Origin: Heloderma charlesbogerti
Lineage: Eukaryota > Chordata > Lepidosauria > Squamata > Helodermatidae
Assembly (NCBI GenBank): GCA_026122225.1
Contig: JANEZZ010002657.1
Location: 372,001 to 436,000 of the forward strand
Reading direction: 5' to 3'
Length of the DNA: 64,000 nt
Positions 40,641-54,300 of the stretch are shown piece by piece. How positions within the stretch are numbered: position 1 is the stretch's first letter; the number at the start of each line of letters is the position of its first letter. The notes beneath the pieces are model-generated. The model was given only the letters and a program-made list of their open reading frames with translations, was not told the origin of the DNA and ran no database searches. A program made the position numbers and the translations under genes.

Positions 40641-42454
40641 AAAATCTTGGTATCAGTGGGAGCTTTTTTCTCAACCTCCTAGCCATGCCTGGTGGTGGTG
40701 GGGATTTCATTCTGATTCCAGTTGGGGAGTGAAGACACAAGCTTCCTCCTCCCACATGCTGCATTCCCAGAAAGTATTCCCCCTGCACTAAAAATTAATT
40801 TAGTGGTGATGGGGGAGGGGAATGCAGCTGCATGCTACACATTCAGCATAATGTGTAGCTCTGAGATAAAATATGTGGGGTGCTTTGAGAATGTGAAAAA
40901 GGCTGTATAAATACTGGTATTGTTCTAAGATGTACAGAGCCTTTGAGTTCTACAGAGGGAAGAATCCTTAGACAAGGGACACCATGTTGCTCCGCAAAGC
41001 TATGATACAATGGAGTAAGAAAACTGTGAAAATACAGGAGCTGGTACTCCAAAGACAAGTCCAGAACTATATGTGACTCCACCATGATGTGCAAGATGAG
41101 GTGGCTACTTCATGCAATGGATTTAAGTTGCCATTAAGGGGGAAAGAGTGGGTGACAGACACCTATGACTCAGGGGCTCAATCCACTGGGAAATTCTCCT
41201 GCGGGGCCCCTGCTAGAATTGCACAGCTCTGTTGTCGTATTCTTGTCTGTTCCTTGTTCATGTCAATGAGGCTTGTGCTGAAGATTGTACAGGGTTGTGT
41301 CCCATGTTAAGACTGGAGGGGATGCAACTTCTTATCTTCCATGTCAGGCATCAAAATGTCTTGTGGCCAGCCCAGTTTGGAACAAGCAAAAATGAGAGGG
41401 CAGAGTTATTGCTAGAGTTAAAAACTCTAAAAAAAAACTCTTAAAAAAAAGGCAAATGAAATAAGTGTAATTAATTGCTTATTGTGGTCATTACTCCAGA
41501 TTTTTATATGAACAGCTGACTCTAGACAGGTTTGCAACAAACTGATTCAATGAGCAAACAGAGTTGTGTATTCATCCCATAACGTTCCCTGTTCTCCAAT
41601 TTCTGTTGAGGATTTTTAGGATACTTGTGTGGTAGCTTTGGACATTAATTTAGCTCAAGGAATGAGAGAAATTTCTTTTTTTTATTTTACGGATAGGCAC
41701 TTTGATATGGTTTGGTCACCACTGCAAGACTTTGCTATTTACCATGGTGGAAAGTGAAGGGCTGCTACTCTGACATTCAGGGGCAAAACTATGTTTGTAA
41801 CAGATGGAAACATATCTTGTAGTGGCAGATAAAACCATTGCACTCCTGCATTAAAAGGCCTGGACAAATGAAATAATTTAAACCTGGTGTCACAAAGTTG
41901 TTAGGGTCAGCAACAGGCCAATGGTCCTGGGGAGGACCTCCAGAATCACCCGTGCTGCATTTTGAAGCCCTTGTGCCCTGGAGGGGTTAAGTATGCCAAC
42001 GATCCATGGAGTGGACCAAGTTTTCTCATTGTGCTCACTTGATTGAATCTCTCGCTGGGAGCTGCAGCAGGCCTTTGCCAGCAGAGGGCTCTGATCTCCC
42101 TTCCTAATCTGCTTGGCATGCTCAGCTGATGGTCGCCTTGCTGGACACCAGTGGCCAGCTGTCCTCGTGTTCCAGGCTCTGCCTTAGAACTACCCAGCCT
42201 GCCTCTCATCCTGCGCTCTTTCCATGCTGCCCTGACAAGGCTGCTGACTGAGTGGCAACCTGATCCACTTTTGTGCAGGTTGCCATGATTTGCGGAATGG
42301 CAGGCCTCTACGTTCAGGGGCAAAAGGCAAGCACCCACCGCAAGGGCTGCATTTCCACCTTCCAGGGACTTCAGCTGGAGCCCTGTGCGAGCCGAGCACA
42401 CTCCTAGCAAACGTCAGCCTTGCAAACCTCATGAGGAACCTTCTAGGGTCACAC
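40641..42454. other. No gene recognised
   Basis: Anonymous sequence; A-runs near 41430. No frame or repeat family was recognised. Confidence 0.55.
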
Positions 42455-42885
42455 TGATGTCATTGAAGGACTCGCTATGCTGTGCAGGGCCACCCAAGAC
42501 AGACAGGTCATGGCGGAGAGTTCTGACAAAATGTGGTCCACTGGAGAAGGAAATGGCAACCCACTCCAGTATTCTTGCCAAGAAAACCCCATGGAACGTA
42601 TCACAAGGCTAAAAGAGATGACGCCGGAAGATGAGCCCCTCAGGTCGGAAGGTGTCCAATATGCTACTGGGGAAGAGCAGAGGGCATTTCCAAGTAGCGC
42701 CAGAAAGAGTGACATGGCTGGGCCAAAGCCAAAAGAACATTCAGCTGTGGATGTGTCTGGTGGTGAAAAGAAAGTCCGATGCTGTAAAGACACTCTGGGA
42801 GAGAGCGCAGGACAGGAAGGCCTGGCATGCTATGGTCCATGGGGTCACGAAGAGTCAGACACGACTGAACGACTGAACAACAAGA
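42455..42885 (+). mobile_element. RTE-BovB copy 1, internally deleted (head-to-tail, 0.43 kb)
   Basis: The first about 330 bp match the BovB 5' region of the copies at 51.4 and 58.3 kb (GTGCAGGGCCACCCAAGAC, GGAGAAGGAAATGGCAACCC, CCGATGCTGTAAAGA). It then jumps at about 42789 to the last about 95 bp of the 3' end (CTCTGGGAGAGAGCGCAGG, GGTCACGAAGAGTC, CGACTGAACGACTGAACAAC). About 2.7 kb, comprising all of endonuclease and RT, is missing. It retains both termini and so has the layout of a non-autonomous derivative. Confidence 0.88.
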
Positions 42886-45800
42886 GCTGGAAGCAGTCAG
42901 ATCATTGTTATGGTAATTGAATCTTGAAGTTTCACTTTGACTCGCTGGGAGTGGGAAGAAGGTGGATGTTATTTATGCTTCTACCTCAGCACTCTCTCCC
43001 AGAACACAAGAAACCCGTTATCAAAGGCCTCAACAGCAGGAGCAGCAGCAGCTCTGATGGTCCCATACAAGGGACCCAAACCCATGAAGGAATGCAGTCC
43101 TTACTGCCACCAGCTCCAGTCCAGAAAGTCTGAGTGGCTCTGGGCTATCCCCACAGAGGGGCTGGCCAGCAGTATGACAGACTAAGGGCTTCACCACACC
43201 AGGCTTTTTATCCCGCACCTTCACCATACCTTCTTCCAGGTTCTCTGTGAGATTTACATCGGTTCTTTACACAGCCAGCTTTTCTTTTACTGCATAACAT
43301 GACCTGCCACTTGCACTGGTGGGTGGAGCCTGGCGGGATGTTATCGGGCGTCAGAAGACGGGGTGCATTCCACAATCCATGTTGCTGTTAAAGCTGTAGT
43401 AGGCTAACCAAAAGATCACAAAAAATAGTGGAAGCTTTTGAGATCCCCAGACCTCTTCTTTAAGCAAGATGCCATGAAAGGCGGCGGCGGGGGGGGGGGG
43501 AGAAAATGGGGAGGAAAAAACAAAAAAAGGGGACTAGATGGTGAGGTCAAGTCACATTGTCTGCAAGTTCAAGCTAGTCCAAGGTGTCGTGTGAGAGGAG
43601 GAGTCTGCAGGTCGGCAGGTTATGTGATGGCTACAGGAAGGTGATGCTGCCCCTGATTACACTGGGAAGAAGGCTGGGGGGAATGTTGCACCCCCCATTT
43701 TGAAGAATGTAACATTTAACTATTCTCAGAAGTGTTTTCGATCCTGGTTGAAGCACATGGGCTCCTTTGCCAGTGGATCACAGAGAGGAATTGCACAGTC
43801 TTTATAGTAACAAAGCATTACCTAGTAGTTGGAGGGGATGAACCCCACAGAATAAAGTCCCAGCTTCTGGTGGTATAAAATCCCCTCCTCCATTGTAGAG
43901 GAACAGCTGAATACAGTATTTCCCCAGTCTCACAAAAAAAGAAAAGAAAAGAAAAAAGGTAGCTGTGTTGCCCATAAGAAAATTTCTGGTCTCTCCCAGC
44001 AGATTCGACATATGGGGTTGGCAGAACGGGGCAGTCTCTGAATGAGAATGGATGGTTGTCTCTGTGGTGAGGAGAGGTGTTGGGCCCCAGACAGTGGCAA
44101 CACCAACCCCTCCACAAATATCAGGGGTGGGGAAATGTAACCCTTGGGTCTGCACCCAGGGGTGGGTTTCGTGTCTAAAGGTTATTCTCCTTCTTTTATA
44201 TTAAGTTCTGGCTGAAGTACCGACCCAGGAAAACCTGGAATAGTCACATAGACATCCAAGATGTGGGCAAACCAGACCATTTATCCAAGTTAATGAACCG
44301 CAGTGCAGCAACAGGGGATTAGCTACACGTTCAAAAGCACAAAGACATCCATAAGTCCAAAACGTCCCACCTCTGCTCAAGGTCTAGTTGTTCCAGTGGA
44401 GGTCTATGTCCCTTGGCCTTATTCACAGTTAATTCAAGGGTGCAATCAATGAGCAGGGGTCCCTTGCATGCTTCGTGAGGGTGCAGACATTTGAGAGTGC
44501 TGCACTACAGACTGTTCTGCAGAAAAAAGACACATAAGGCAACAAGCACTCGTGTGTTCCTCAACATATTCCAGCAGCCGCAGTAAAATGCATCTCGCAG
44601 CTCCACCAAATTGCACAGAGGCCCCTTCACAGTGATGAATTCTGGGTTGCCTTGCAAGAATAGCACAATGCCCACCTCCACCACTTGGGGGCTCTGCAGC
44701 AGGGCGGGTGCCTCGGGCCATCGTGACCCCCGCCCCCCTCCCAGCACTAGGAAAGGCAGCTGGGGAAGAGCCCTGCGCTCATCTCTGCCAGTGATCTGAG
44801 ATCCCCGCAGAGGTCTCCTCTCCCAGCACTCGGGAGGGGCTGCCTTCTTCCAGCCGTGGGGGGGCACGGCGGTTGCACGGAGGAAGTGACTTCTATGGAA
44901 TTGGGGGGACTGGGGGGCATCAGCAGAGGGGGAGGGACTTGGGGGGCAGCCCACTGTCGTCATTCAGCCCCAGCAAAAGCAGTTCCCCGCCCTGCTCTGC
45001 AGCGCTATGCCCAGAAGAGGCAAAGTACACTCTCTGGGGAGGGCTTTGTCCCACATGTTAGATTTCTGAAGAACAAACGATGCTACATTCCAAAGGAATG
45101 CTCCCGTGCTAAATGCATTTTCTCTGAAATAAGTCCTGCTGAGTTTGATGGAGTTCACTTTAGGTAAGACAGTTTAGGGTTGCAGCCTTATTTTAATTAG
45201 GCTACATGGGAGAGCCAAATGTCCCAGTTCTCAGGAGAGCCAGCATTCCAGTTCTCTTTCCAAGTCCAGTTCGGTCGGTGACAGATGGAAGGGAGCCCCT
45301 GGGGAGCTGCTCTTCGTAGAGGATGGGGATGATGAGGATGGTGCTGACAATGACGGCAGAGAGAAGCGCTCTGGAGTCGATCAGGAGGGCCTCTCTGCGT
45401 AGTTACAGGGTCTGGCAGTGAGGTGGGGGCGAGCTCCTGGCCGCAGGGGCCCTGGCCCCCTCTCTGGGGCTGCCTTTGGCCCCAGGACTCGGTTTCAGCG
45501 ACAAGCCTGCCAAGTGGCCAGCAGGGCTGCGGACCTTCTTTCTAGAGCAACCTGCTCTGAAATGGGGGGCTGCCGCTGAGCCCCCCTCACAGCAGCTGCC
45601 TCTTGCCCATGCCCCGTTGTTTGCCTTGGGGCGGGAGGTGCCAGTTCCCAAGTGGGACTCAGATGCTGGCTGTAGTTGGCTCCCGCTGCCTTCTCTGTCC
45701 ACGCAATAGATTATGAAGCTCATTAAACATTCATTCCACAGAGACAGAGTTTCCCAAGCATGTCAGGATTAATATTAATAAGGAAGATGGCTGCTCATTC

Positions 45801-48800
45801 TCAATTACTCTAAAAGCCTCATGCAAGTGACGCATTAAGCAAGGACCGAATACCAGGACTGGGGCGGGGGCACACGGCCCAGCCCTTCTGAGTGCTAGCA
45901 AAATGCGATCTGATTTGGTACTTGCGGAGCCAGTTGATTTGCAACAGGTTCTATGATGTAAACAAGTGACCGATTCCCTCCCAGGTGCCTTTTATTTCTG
46001 AGCAGTAAGCTGGGCAAACCTGCCCCCCAGGGCAGATGAAGGTGATTTGGAAACAAGGGCAGGGAGGAGACAGCAGCACGCTTGGCAGGAACGGTGGGTT
46101 TTGCTCAAGTGTCCTGCAGCTGCTGCTCAACGCTCATATTTCTTCTGCTCAACTGCCCCCCCCGCCCCAGCCCAGCAAAATCTTTCAAGGCCAGTGGTCA
46201 CACCAGACTGACTTCAGGCTCGAACAGAGCCAGGAGTTTTTCTTCAGTGGAACGGTTTATTGCTTTTACATTTTGTCTCCTCTGATGTTTGTAGCCTTCG
46301 CCTGATTTTCACTAGACAGATGAGACAGGAATATCTCCAAAAGCAGCCATCACGGTGACGGCTAAGTCAACAGTGCAGCCGCGTGTGTCTGGGCGGAAAA
46401 GAAAGGAGGGTGCTTGGATCGCCTGCCAGCACCCTGAGAAACCAATAAGCTACACTCCATTGTGTGGTGTGCGAGAGCTGCCCAGCCATGCCCCCGTGCC
46501 ATGTCAAATCAAATTGTGATCCTGTCAAGATGGGCCTGCCAGGGCTGAGGCAGCCTGCAGGGGAGCAGCCAGTGTGCGCGGTGAATGCCAGAGGCAGAGC
46601 TCCCCCACCCTGCCCCATGGCCTGGAGGATGAGCCACATGGCTGATTCCCAGAATGGGCCCTTGGGTGCTGCCACACTAGGGCCTTCGACGGCTGCGGAG
46701 GCACTGCTCTTCCGCGACCAGCTGGAAGCACCGTTATAACTGTGGTTCTGTACAGCACTCTATGGACCCTCGTTACATCCTGCAGTGCCCATCGCCACAG
46801 GGGAGGCAAAAAAGTGGGTGGCATTACTGATCTAGGATTGTGATGAAGATCTTAAAATTTTTACTCAAGAACAATCTAGTTTGGGCCTGTTTTAAATGTT
46901 CTGTTTCTGTTTTTATTTGTTGTGATTTTAGTGTATTTATTGTCCTAAACCGTGCATCACCTTGATGGCCCCAGTGGGCAGGAAAACAGAACAACAACGA
47001 CAAATAAACGTCCCCTGCAGTCCTGTGGGACTTTCCCCTTAGCATTGTGCTCAGAGTTGCAATCTTTTGTACATTGCCAGCTGTCGGCTGCACAGGGCCA
47101 CAGACATGGCAGTGATGCTAGTGACCTGAGGGCAGGCAGGACTCTCCCCACGCAAATGCTCCAGGCAGGGATGCCTCAGTCAGGCTGCACACAGCACTTA
47201 CATCTCATTGTAAGTAATTACATTACATGCACTTGGCTGCATGGCCAAGGCAGTAGCAGTTGTCACAGAGCTGGGGAAGGGAGAGGTCCTTGCGCTATCT
47301 CAACAGGCCTCTCACTGCCTCCAGCAACCCCAGACAGCAAGAACTCATGCAGTCTTTACTCCTTGGAATTCGATGGGCTGGAGAGAAGCAATGTGAAATT
47401 TCTGCTTCTTTCCCTTTATTGTATGTCACAGCAGCTGAGTCCAGCAGTTTAAAAGCAATGGGGTAAGGGAACCCCTGGACAGTGCAACCAGGAGGGACAT
47501 CACCTGGCCACACAAAGACATTATGCTGTGTGTATCAGTAGCACCGTGCATGGGGCTGCCTTTGAAGACTGTTCACAGACTGCAGTGAGTTGGGGATATG
47601 GCCTGCATGAAGGCAAAATGGATGCTTAGAACTGCTTTTCTCCCACTCAACTCCTTCAAGCTCTGCTTACCACAGATAATGAAACAGAGCTTAGATTGCA
47701 GAAAGGAATGGTACCTTACAGCATACTTCTTACCCAGGGAATCTGAGCTCCGTAGCAAAAATCAAAACCTCCAAAATGATGCCAATGTCTTCTAAGACAG
47801 CTCAGGGCACCAAAACTAAGGATGACATCCAGCCCAATTAAAACCTGAAAGATCTCTTCCAGCAGAAGCAAACTCCAGTAAAACTGGGTGACAGCAGTGC
47901 AACCCATTGATGTATAACTGACTTGTGACAAACACATCAAGAACAGTTCTGATGTAGCTCAGCAGTGCTCCCTAGAACATCTGGTAAATCGGCACCGTGC
48001 TGGGATGCCAGAATAGGCTTATTTCATCTCTTTCTTTCCTAATACATATATTTTTTACATAGCTCTATCTAGCTCTTTTGCAGGACAGGCTAACTGGTTC
48101 AAACTGGCTTGGTCTTTTGAGATGTAAGTTTAAAGTCATTAGGAAGGGGAGTTCAGCCAATAAGTAATTTTCTGATTTGATGGCTAGGCCACTGACATCA
48201 GAAATAAAGGCTAATGCATGACTGGCCAAAACAACAATCAGTCTCTCTTAAGGGCTGGCTTTTACTGTCCTCAGATTCCTATAAAAGTCAGAGTTTCCTC
48301 ACACCTCACCCCCCCCGAGAGACTGCCTTATACCATCTCACTGAAAGCCACGATACACTCTCCCAGACTATCTTTTATGCATTTAACTCTGTATATGCTC
48401 TGGAACCCAAGACTCTACTCAAGTAGGTAATATGAATCTAGCTAAGTTAGATTGACTTCTTGATTTTATTTGAAATTCTGTATGTGTGTGTGATTTTCTT
48501 TCCTTCCCTTTTTTCTCCCCCCCCCTTCTTTTTTAATATTTGGACATCTGGCTGAGTTGTTTAAAAAGGGAATTCTCACGAAACCTTTTCCCATTCAACG
48601 GACTGCACAATTACAAATATTATGTGTCCTCAGGAGCCTTGCAAGGTTTCTGTTGAGGTTTTGTTTCTGGATTTTCTTTCCCAAAGCACCTTCTTATTTT
48701 TTCTGAGGGCTGGGCTGAAGGGACAAAGGGCTCAGACACTTCCCAGGCAACTGGAAAGACCACTGTGGGTCAGGAGGTTCATCCTGACTGTCGGCAGCCT

Positions 48801-48929
48801 ATCAGGCGTTCTTGGGAGTGTAGGGAACTCTTGCAAAGAAGGCATGCACCAGGAGGAAAAGTTGTCCCCCCTCCCAGTCTGTAATACTGACCAACATTAA
48901 ACAAAACAGCAGGTGAAGCTACGGACCTA
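42886..48929. other. Long anonymous stretch; a few repeat scraps
   Basis: No gene recognised over 6 kb. Scraps: a GGGCTTCACCACACCAGG end at 43190 (like the MITE at 13545), a G run at 43489-43500, a short dispersed repeat at 45125-45190 (AATAAGTCCTGCTGAGTTTG ... GGGTTGCAGCC), and an L2-like 3' tail at 46860-47010 (TAAACCGTGCATCACCTTG then an A/C-rich end). Several GC-rich frames around 44.5-45.1 and 46.5 kb lack conserved motifs. Confidence 0.5.
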
Positions 48930-50180
48930 AGCCTCACCCAAAATCACAACATAAAAACTTTAGCAGCCATCACACAAGACCTGCAAGCTAAGGCAGAGGA
49001 CCTCAAAAACAGGAGTAGGTGGTTGAATGTGCATATCCATTGCCTGGTGGAATGAATGTGAAGAAGGGGGTGACATGATAACCTTTCTGCTCACCTATTT
49101 TGAAGAAATCTGCCCATACCTGCAGCTCTCCAGCCAAGATTTCAGGCTCATCATGTGCTCAGTCCTCAGACTCAAGTAACAGACTTGCCCTGAGATATCA
49201 TTATTTGTTTTGCACATTACCCACATAAAGCGCAAACTACGAGATCCCTAAACAACATCTGAGCCACTGAGTAGAGAGTCTAATGTAAGATGCCACTTCC
49301 CACAGTTGGCTATTTTGTTCTGTGTTTCTTACATGTTTAAAATAAGCAGAAGTAGCAGAAACATCCAGAGCACAGGGGAAGAGACTAAACACCACCACCC
49401 TGGTCTCTGCTGGAGCCGTGAGAACTGCACCAGAATGAGAAAGTGGGTCATGGGAACAATCAGCTGCTACAGGCTGTAAGAAATCTGATTGCTATTTCCT
49501 GTATTTGGTACTTTGAGGGTAGCTCTTTGCAGGTTGCATTGTTTGTTAATGCCTCAAGGCCTTGGAAAGGTTTGGTTTATTTGGCTCTGGCTTACCCTTT
49601 ACTGATAAATAATAATATTGTGTTGTAATTGGTGATATTTCTTAATTTGTGATTACTTTTAAATGTTAGTATTAGTGAAATGAATTATTTGGGTTGTTTA
49701 TTATTTTAATGATGTACTATTGCAATTTATGTATTCTTGTTTTGTATTGCTGATGTGAGCAATGATGTGAGCCGCTTTGGCACATTTTGTGAAAAGGCAG
49801 CATGCAAATGAAATGAAAACCTGCATTATGTTTTGTCTTTCTGACAAGGAGTGAGAATTATTGCACTGGGGGAAGAGAACTGTCTTGCCCTGAATTGGTG
49901 ATAGCTCATGGGAGCAACATTAAGTGCTCAAACCTTAGGGGCCCTGGATAAGTTAAAACTCGTGTTAAAAAATGGAATCACTTCCAAACCGGAGAATTGA
50001 TTCTGGGTAGGGATCTCAATGCTGTCTTCAGTGGGAAACTTGATCAAAGCTCATTCCTCCACCCCAAGCCTGCAATGCATCCACAGCCCTGGGGGAATTG
50101 CTCATGTACTCTGGTCTACCTGACTACACCTTCTACTCCTTCCGCCACCATACCTGCACACAAATTGATTTCTCCTGAGG
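48930..50180 (+). mobile_element. L1/Tx1-like LINE relic
   Basis: 48960-49190 resembles an L1/Tx1-type ORF1 (LQAKAEDLKNRSRWLNVHI). 49990-50179 resembles the endonuclease: LILGRDLNAVFSGKLDQSS (GDFNAV motif decayed) and, in another frame, DYTFYSFRHHTCTQIDFS, the DYTFYS...ID motif of that enzyme. An L2-like tail interrupts at 49600-49830. It ends where an L1 ORF1 begins at 50181. Confidence 0.55.
49600..49830 (+). repeat. L2-like 3' tail
   Basis: T-rich sequence ending GATGTGAGCCGCTTTGGC...AAAAGGCAGCATGCAAATG, matching the conserved L2-type 3' segment. Non-coding. Confidence 0.5.
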
Positions 50181-51140
50181 AGAAAATTATAGCTAAGATA
50201 GATGAGATAAAAAAGGGAATATATGGTAGGTTTGCACAGCTTGAAAAATGTATTACAGACCTTGAAGAGTCTAAAGAAACAATTCAACAGCAATCCTCGA
50301 AACTAGAAAGTACTCAAAGTAGCCAGAAGGAAATTTTAGGAAGATGGAAAAAGAATGAATCAGAAAATAGATTTGTTCGTATGTCACATGATAAATGTTT
50401 GACAGATGCACAAATAATGAAGACAAATGAGAAGAACTGGATAACAGCAGAAGAAGTTGTAATATGAAGATAAGAGGACTTAAAGAACAAGAACAGGGAG
50501 AGAATTTGACATATTTAGGATAATTTTTATTTATTATTTTATTTGTATCCCACCTTTCTACCAAGAAAAATGGCATTCAAGGTGGCTTACAATCATAAAT
50601 AAAACGTGATTAAAACAATAATAAAACAAATGCATTAAAACAGAATAAAAACAACATCCAACCCAAGAGACCCACTTACATTCCAAAGACCTGACTGAAT
50701 AAAAAGGCCTTTGCCTGCCAGTGTAAGGACAGCAGACGGGGAACGAACCTCGCCTCCACTGGCAGGATTTTAGGATCTGATTTTGAAGAAAACATTGTAT
50801 TTGAAAAGGCTTATAGAATTTCAGCACATGCAACCAGAAATAAGAAATTACCATGAGATATTTTAGTTACATTCCAAAGGGTATATGTTAAAGAATGTCT
50901 CATGAAAGCAGCATGGGAGAATCCTAAATTAAAAGTTAGAGATCAAGAATTACAACTTTTCGCTGATTTACTACCAATAACTTTACAGAAGAGATGGAAT
51001 TAAGTTTCTGACAGGAATATTAATTAAATAAGGTATTGAATATAACTGGCATATTCCCTTTAAAATTTCATTCAAGTATAAGAGGAAGACCAGACAAGAA
51101 AGAGAGAGTTTGCTGAATGTTTTTGATTAGCTTGATATAC
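50181..51140 (+). pseudogene. L1 ORF1 (coiled-coil RNA-binding protein), interrupted
   Basis: The first part reads EKIIAKIDEIKKGIYGRF and LEKCITDLEESKETIQQQ, an amphipathic coiled coil that trimerises in L1 ORF1p, then LRIRGLKE-like codons (MKIRGLKEQEQGENL) leading into the RNA-recognition region. After the L2 insert it continues with FEKAYRISAH, DILVTFQRVYVKE and ELQLFADLLPITLQKR, the C-terminal domain. Stops occur in both parts. ORF1p binds and chaperones L1 RNA. The copy is dead. Confidence 0.8.
50519..50770 (-). mobile_element. L2-type 3' end inserted in L1 ORF1
   Basis: The complement ends TAAGCCACCTTGAATGCC...GGTAGAAAGGTGGGATAC, then AAATAAAATAATAAATAAA: the classical L2-type terminus. 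It lies between two parts of the L1 ORF1 that are contiguous in the family. Confidence 0.75.
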
Positions 51141-51357
51141 AAAATGTAGAAGTAATAGCTTTAAATGATGAGGCAAGTATTCATGAAGAAACAGGCAGTC
51201 AGGAATGGAAGAAGTAATGATAAATACTTGACAGATGATCTAGATCTAGATATTCAAAAGACCTTTATAAGTAAATTGGAGGTAGGGTCAAATTTGAAGA
51301 CAGCCAATCAGACTGGATTAAGAAGGGAATCAATAGCCATTGCATATAGGATACTGA

Positions 51358-54300
51358 CCCCTTCATGGATCACTGCCTTGTTGTGGCGAAGGGGCTTGCG
51401 TAACTCAGTGAAGCCATAAGCTATGCCGTGCAGGGCCACCCAAGACGGACAGGTCATGGCAGAGAGTTCTGACAAAATGTGGTCCACTGGAGAAGGAAAT
51501 GGCAACCCACTCCAGGATTCTTGCCAAGAAAGCCCCATGGAACGTATCACAAGGCTAAAAGAGATGACGCCGGAAGATGAGCCCCTCAGGTCAGAAGGTG
51601 TCCAATATGCTACTGGGGAAGAGCAGAGGGTATTTCCAAGTAGCGCCAGAAAGAGTGAAGCGGCTGGGCCAAACCCGAAAGGACACTCAGCTGTGGATGT
51701 GTCTGGCGGTGAAAAGAAAATCCGATGCTGTAAAGAACAATATTGTTTAGGAACCTGGAATGTCAGATCAATGAATCAAGGTAAGTTGGAGGTGGTCAAA
51801 CATGAGATGGCAAGATTGAACATTGACATCTTGGGAATCAGCGAACTAAAATGGACAGGCATGGGCGAATTTAATTCAGGTGACCATCATATCTACTATT
51901 GTGGGCAAGAATCCCTTAGAAGAAATGGAGTAGCACTCATAGTCAACAAAAGGGTGGGAAAAGCAGTACTGGGGTACAATCTCAAAAATGATAGAATGAT
52001 CTCAGTACGAATCCAAGGCAAACCATTCAACATCACAGTAATTCAAGTCTATGCCCCAACCACTGAGGCCGAAGAAGCTGAGGTTGATCGGTTCTATGAA
52101 GACCTACAACACCTTCTAGAACTACCACCAAAAAAAGATGTCCTCTTCATCATAGGGGATTGGAATGCTAAAGTAGGAAGTCAAGAAATCACCGGGATAA
52201 CAGGCAGGCATGGCCTTGGTGTACAAAATGAAGCAGGACAAAAGCTAATAGAGTTTTGCCAAGAGAACATGCTGATCATAGCAAACACTCTTTTCCAACA
52301 GCACAAGAGGCGACTCTACACATGGACGTCACCAGATGGTCAATATTGAAATCAGATTGATTATGTCCTTTGTAGCCAAAGATGGAGAAGCTCCATACAT
52401 TCAGTAAAAACAAGACCTGGAGCTGACTGTGGCTCAGATCATGAGCTGCTTCTTGCAAAATTTTGGCTTAAATTGAAGAACGTCGGGAAAACCACTAAAC
52501 CGTTCAGGTATGACCTAAATCATATCCCTGATGAATATACAGTGGAGGTGAGGAATAGATTTCAGGGATTAGACCTGATAGACAGAGTGCCTGAGGAACT
52601 ATGGACGGAGGTCCGTAACATTGTTCAGCAGGCAGCAACGAAATCCGTCCCAAAGAAAAAGAAATGCAAGAAAGCCAAGTGGCTGTCTGATGAGGCTTTA
52701 CAAGTAGCTCACGAAAGAAGGGAAGCGAAAAGCAAGGGAGAAAGGGGAAGATATACCCAACTGAATGCAGAGTTCCAGAGAATAGCAAGGAGAGACAAGA
52801 AGGCCTTCTTAAATGAACAATGCAAAGAAATCGAGGAAAACAACAGAATGGGAAAGACTAGAGATCTCTTCAAGAAAATTGGAGATCTCAAGGGAATGTT
52901 TTGTGCAAATACAGGCATGATAAAGGACAAAGAAGGCAGGGACCTAACAGAAGCAGATGAGATTAAGAAGAGGTGGCAAGAATACACAGAAGAACTATAC
53001 AGGAAAGATCTGAATGTCCCTGATAGCCATGATAGTGCGGTCACTGAACTTGAGCCGGACATCCTCGAGAGTGAAGTCAAGTGGGCCTTAGGAAGCATTA
53101 GTAACAACAAAGCTAGCGGAGATGACAGTATTCCAGCCGAGCTATTTACAATCCTAAAAGATGATGCTGTTAAAGTGCTGCATTCAATATGCCAACGAAT
53201 CTGGAACACTCAACAGTGGCCACAAGACTGGAAAAGGTCAGTTTACATTCCAATTCCAAAGAAGGGCAACGCCAAAGAGTGTTCAAACTACCGCACAATT
53301 GCGCTCATTTCACATGCCAGCAAGGTGATGCTCAAAATCCTACAAGCTAGGCTTCAGCAGTATGCGAACCGAGAACTACCGGAAGTACAAGCTGGGTTTA
53401 GAAGAGGCAGAGGAACTAGAGATCAAATCGCCAACATTCGCTGGATCATGGAGAAAGCAAGAGAATTCCAGAAAAACGTCTATTTCTGCTTCATTGACTA
53501 CGCTAAAGCCTAAAGGATCACAACAAACTGTGGCAAATTTTTAAAGTGATGGGAGTACCAGACCACCTTACCTGTCTCCTGAGAAACCTGTACGAGGGTC
53601 AAGAAGCAACAGTAAGAACCAGAGATGGAACAATCGATTGGTTCAAAATTGGGAAAGGAGTACAACAAGGCTGCATATTGTCACCCTGCTTATTTAACTT
53701 ATATGCAGAGTACATCATGAGAAATGCCGGGTTGGATGAATCAGAGGTCGGAATTAAGATTGCTGGGAGAATTATCAACAACCTCCGATATGCAGATGAT
53801 ACCACCCTAATGGCAGAAAGCGAAGAGGATCTCAAGAGCCTCTTGTTGAGGGTGAAAGAGGAGGAGAGTGCAAAAGCTGGTTTGAAACTCAACATTAAAA
53901 AAACTAAGATCATGTCATCTGGTCCTATCACTTCCTGGCATATAGAAGGGGAAGAAATGGAAGCAGTGACAGATTTTCCTTTCTTGGGCTCCAAGATCAC
54001 CGCAGACGGTGACTGTAGCCATGAAATTAAAAGACGCTTGCTCCTTGGGAGGAAAGCTATGGCAAACCTAGACAGCATAGTAAGAAGCAGAGACATCACC
54101 TTGCCGACAAAGGTCCGTCTAATCAAAGCTATGGTTTTCCCAGTAGTAACGTATGGCTGTGAGAGCTGGACTATAAGGAAGGCTGAGCGCCGAAGAATTG
54201 ATGCTTTCGAACTGTGGTGCTGGAGAAGACTCTTACGAGTCCCCTGGACAGCAAGGAGGTCAAATCAGTCCATCCTAAAGGAAATCAACCCTGAGTGCTC

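Noticed and set aside
44505..44963. GC-rich 152-codon minus-strand frame
   Set aside because: No recognisable family and an equally open frame on the other strand; typical of GC-rich non-coding DNA.
46464..46824. Overlapping GC-rich frames on both strands
   Set aside because: No conserved motif and no splice structure supporting a gene.
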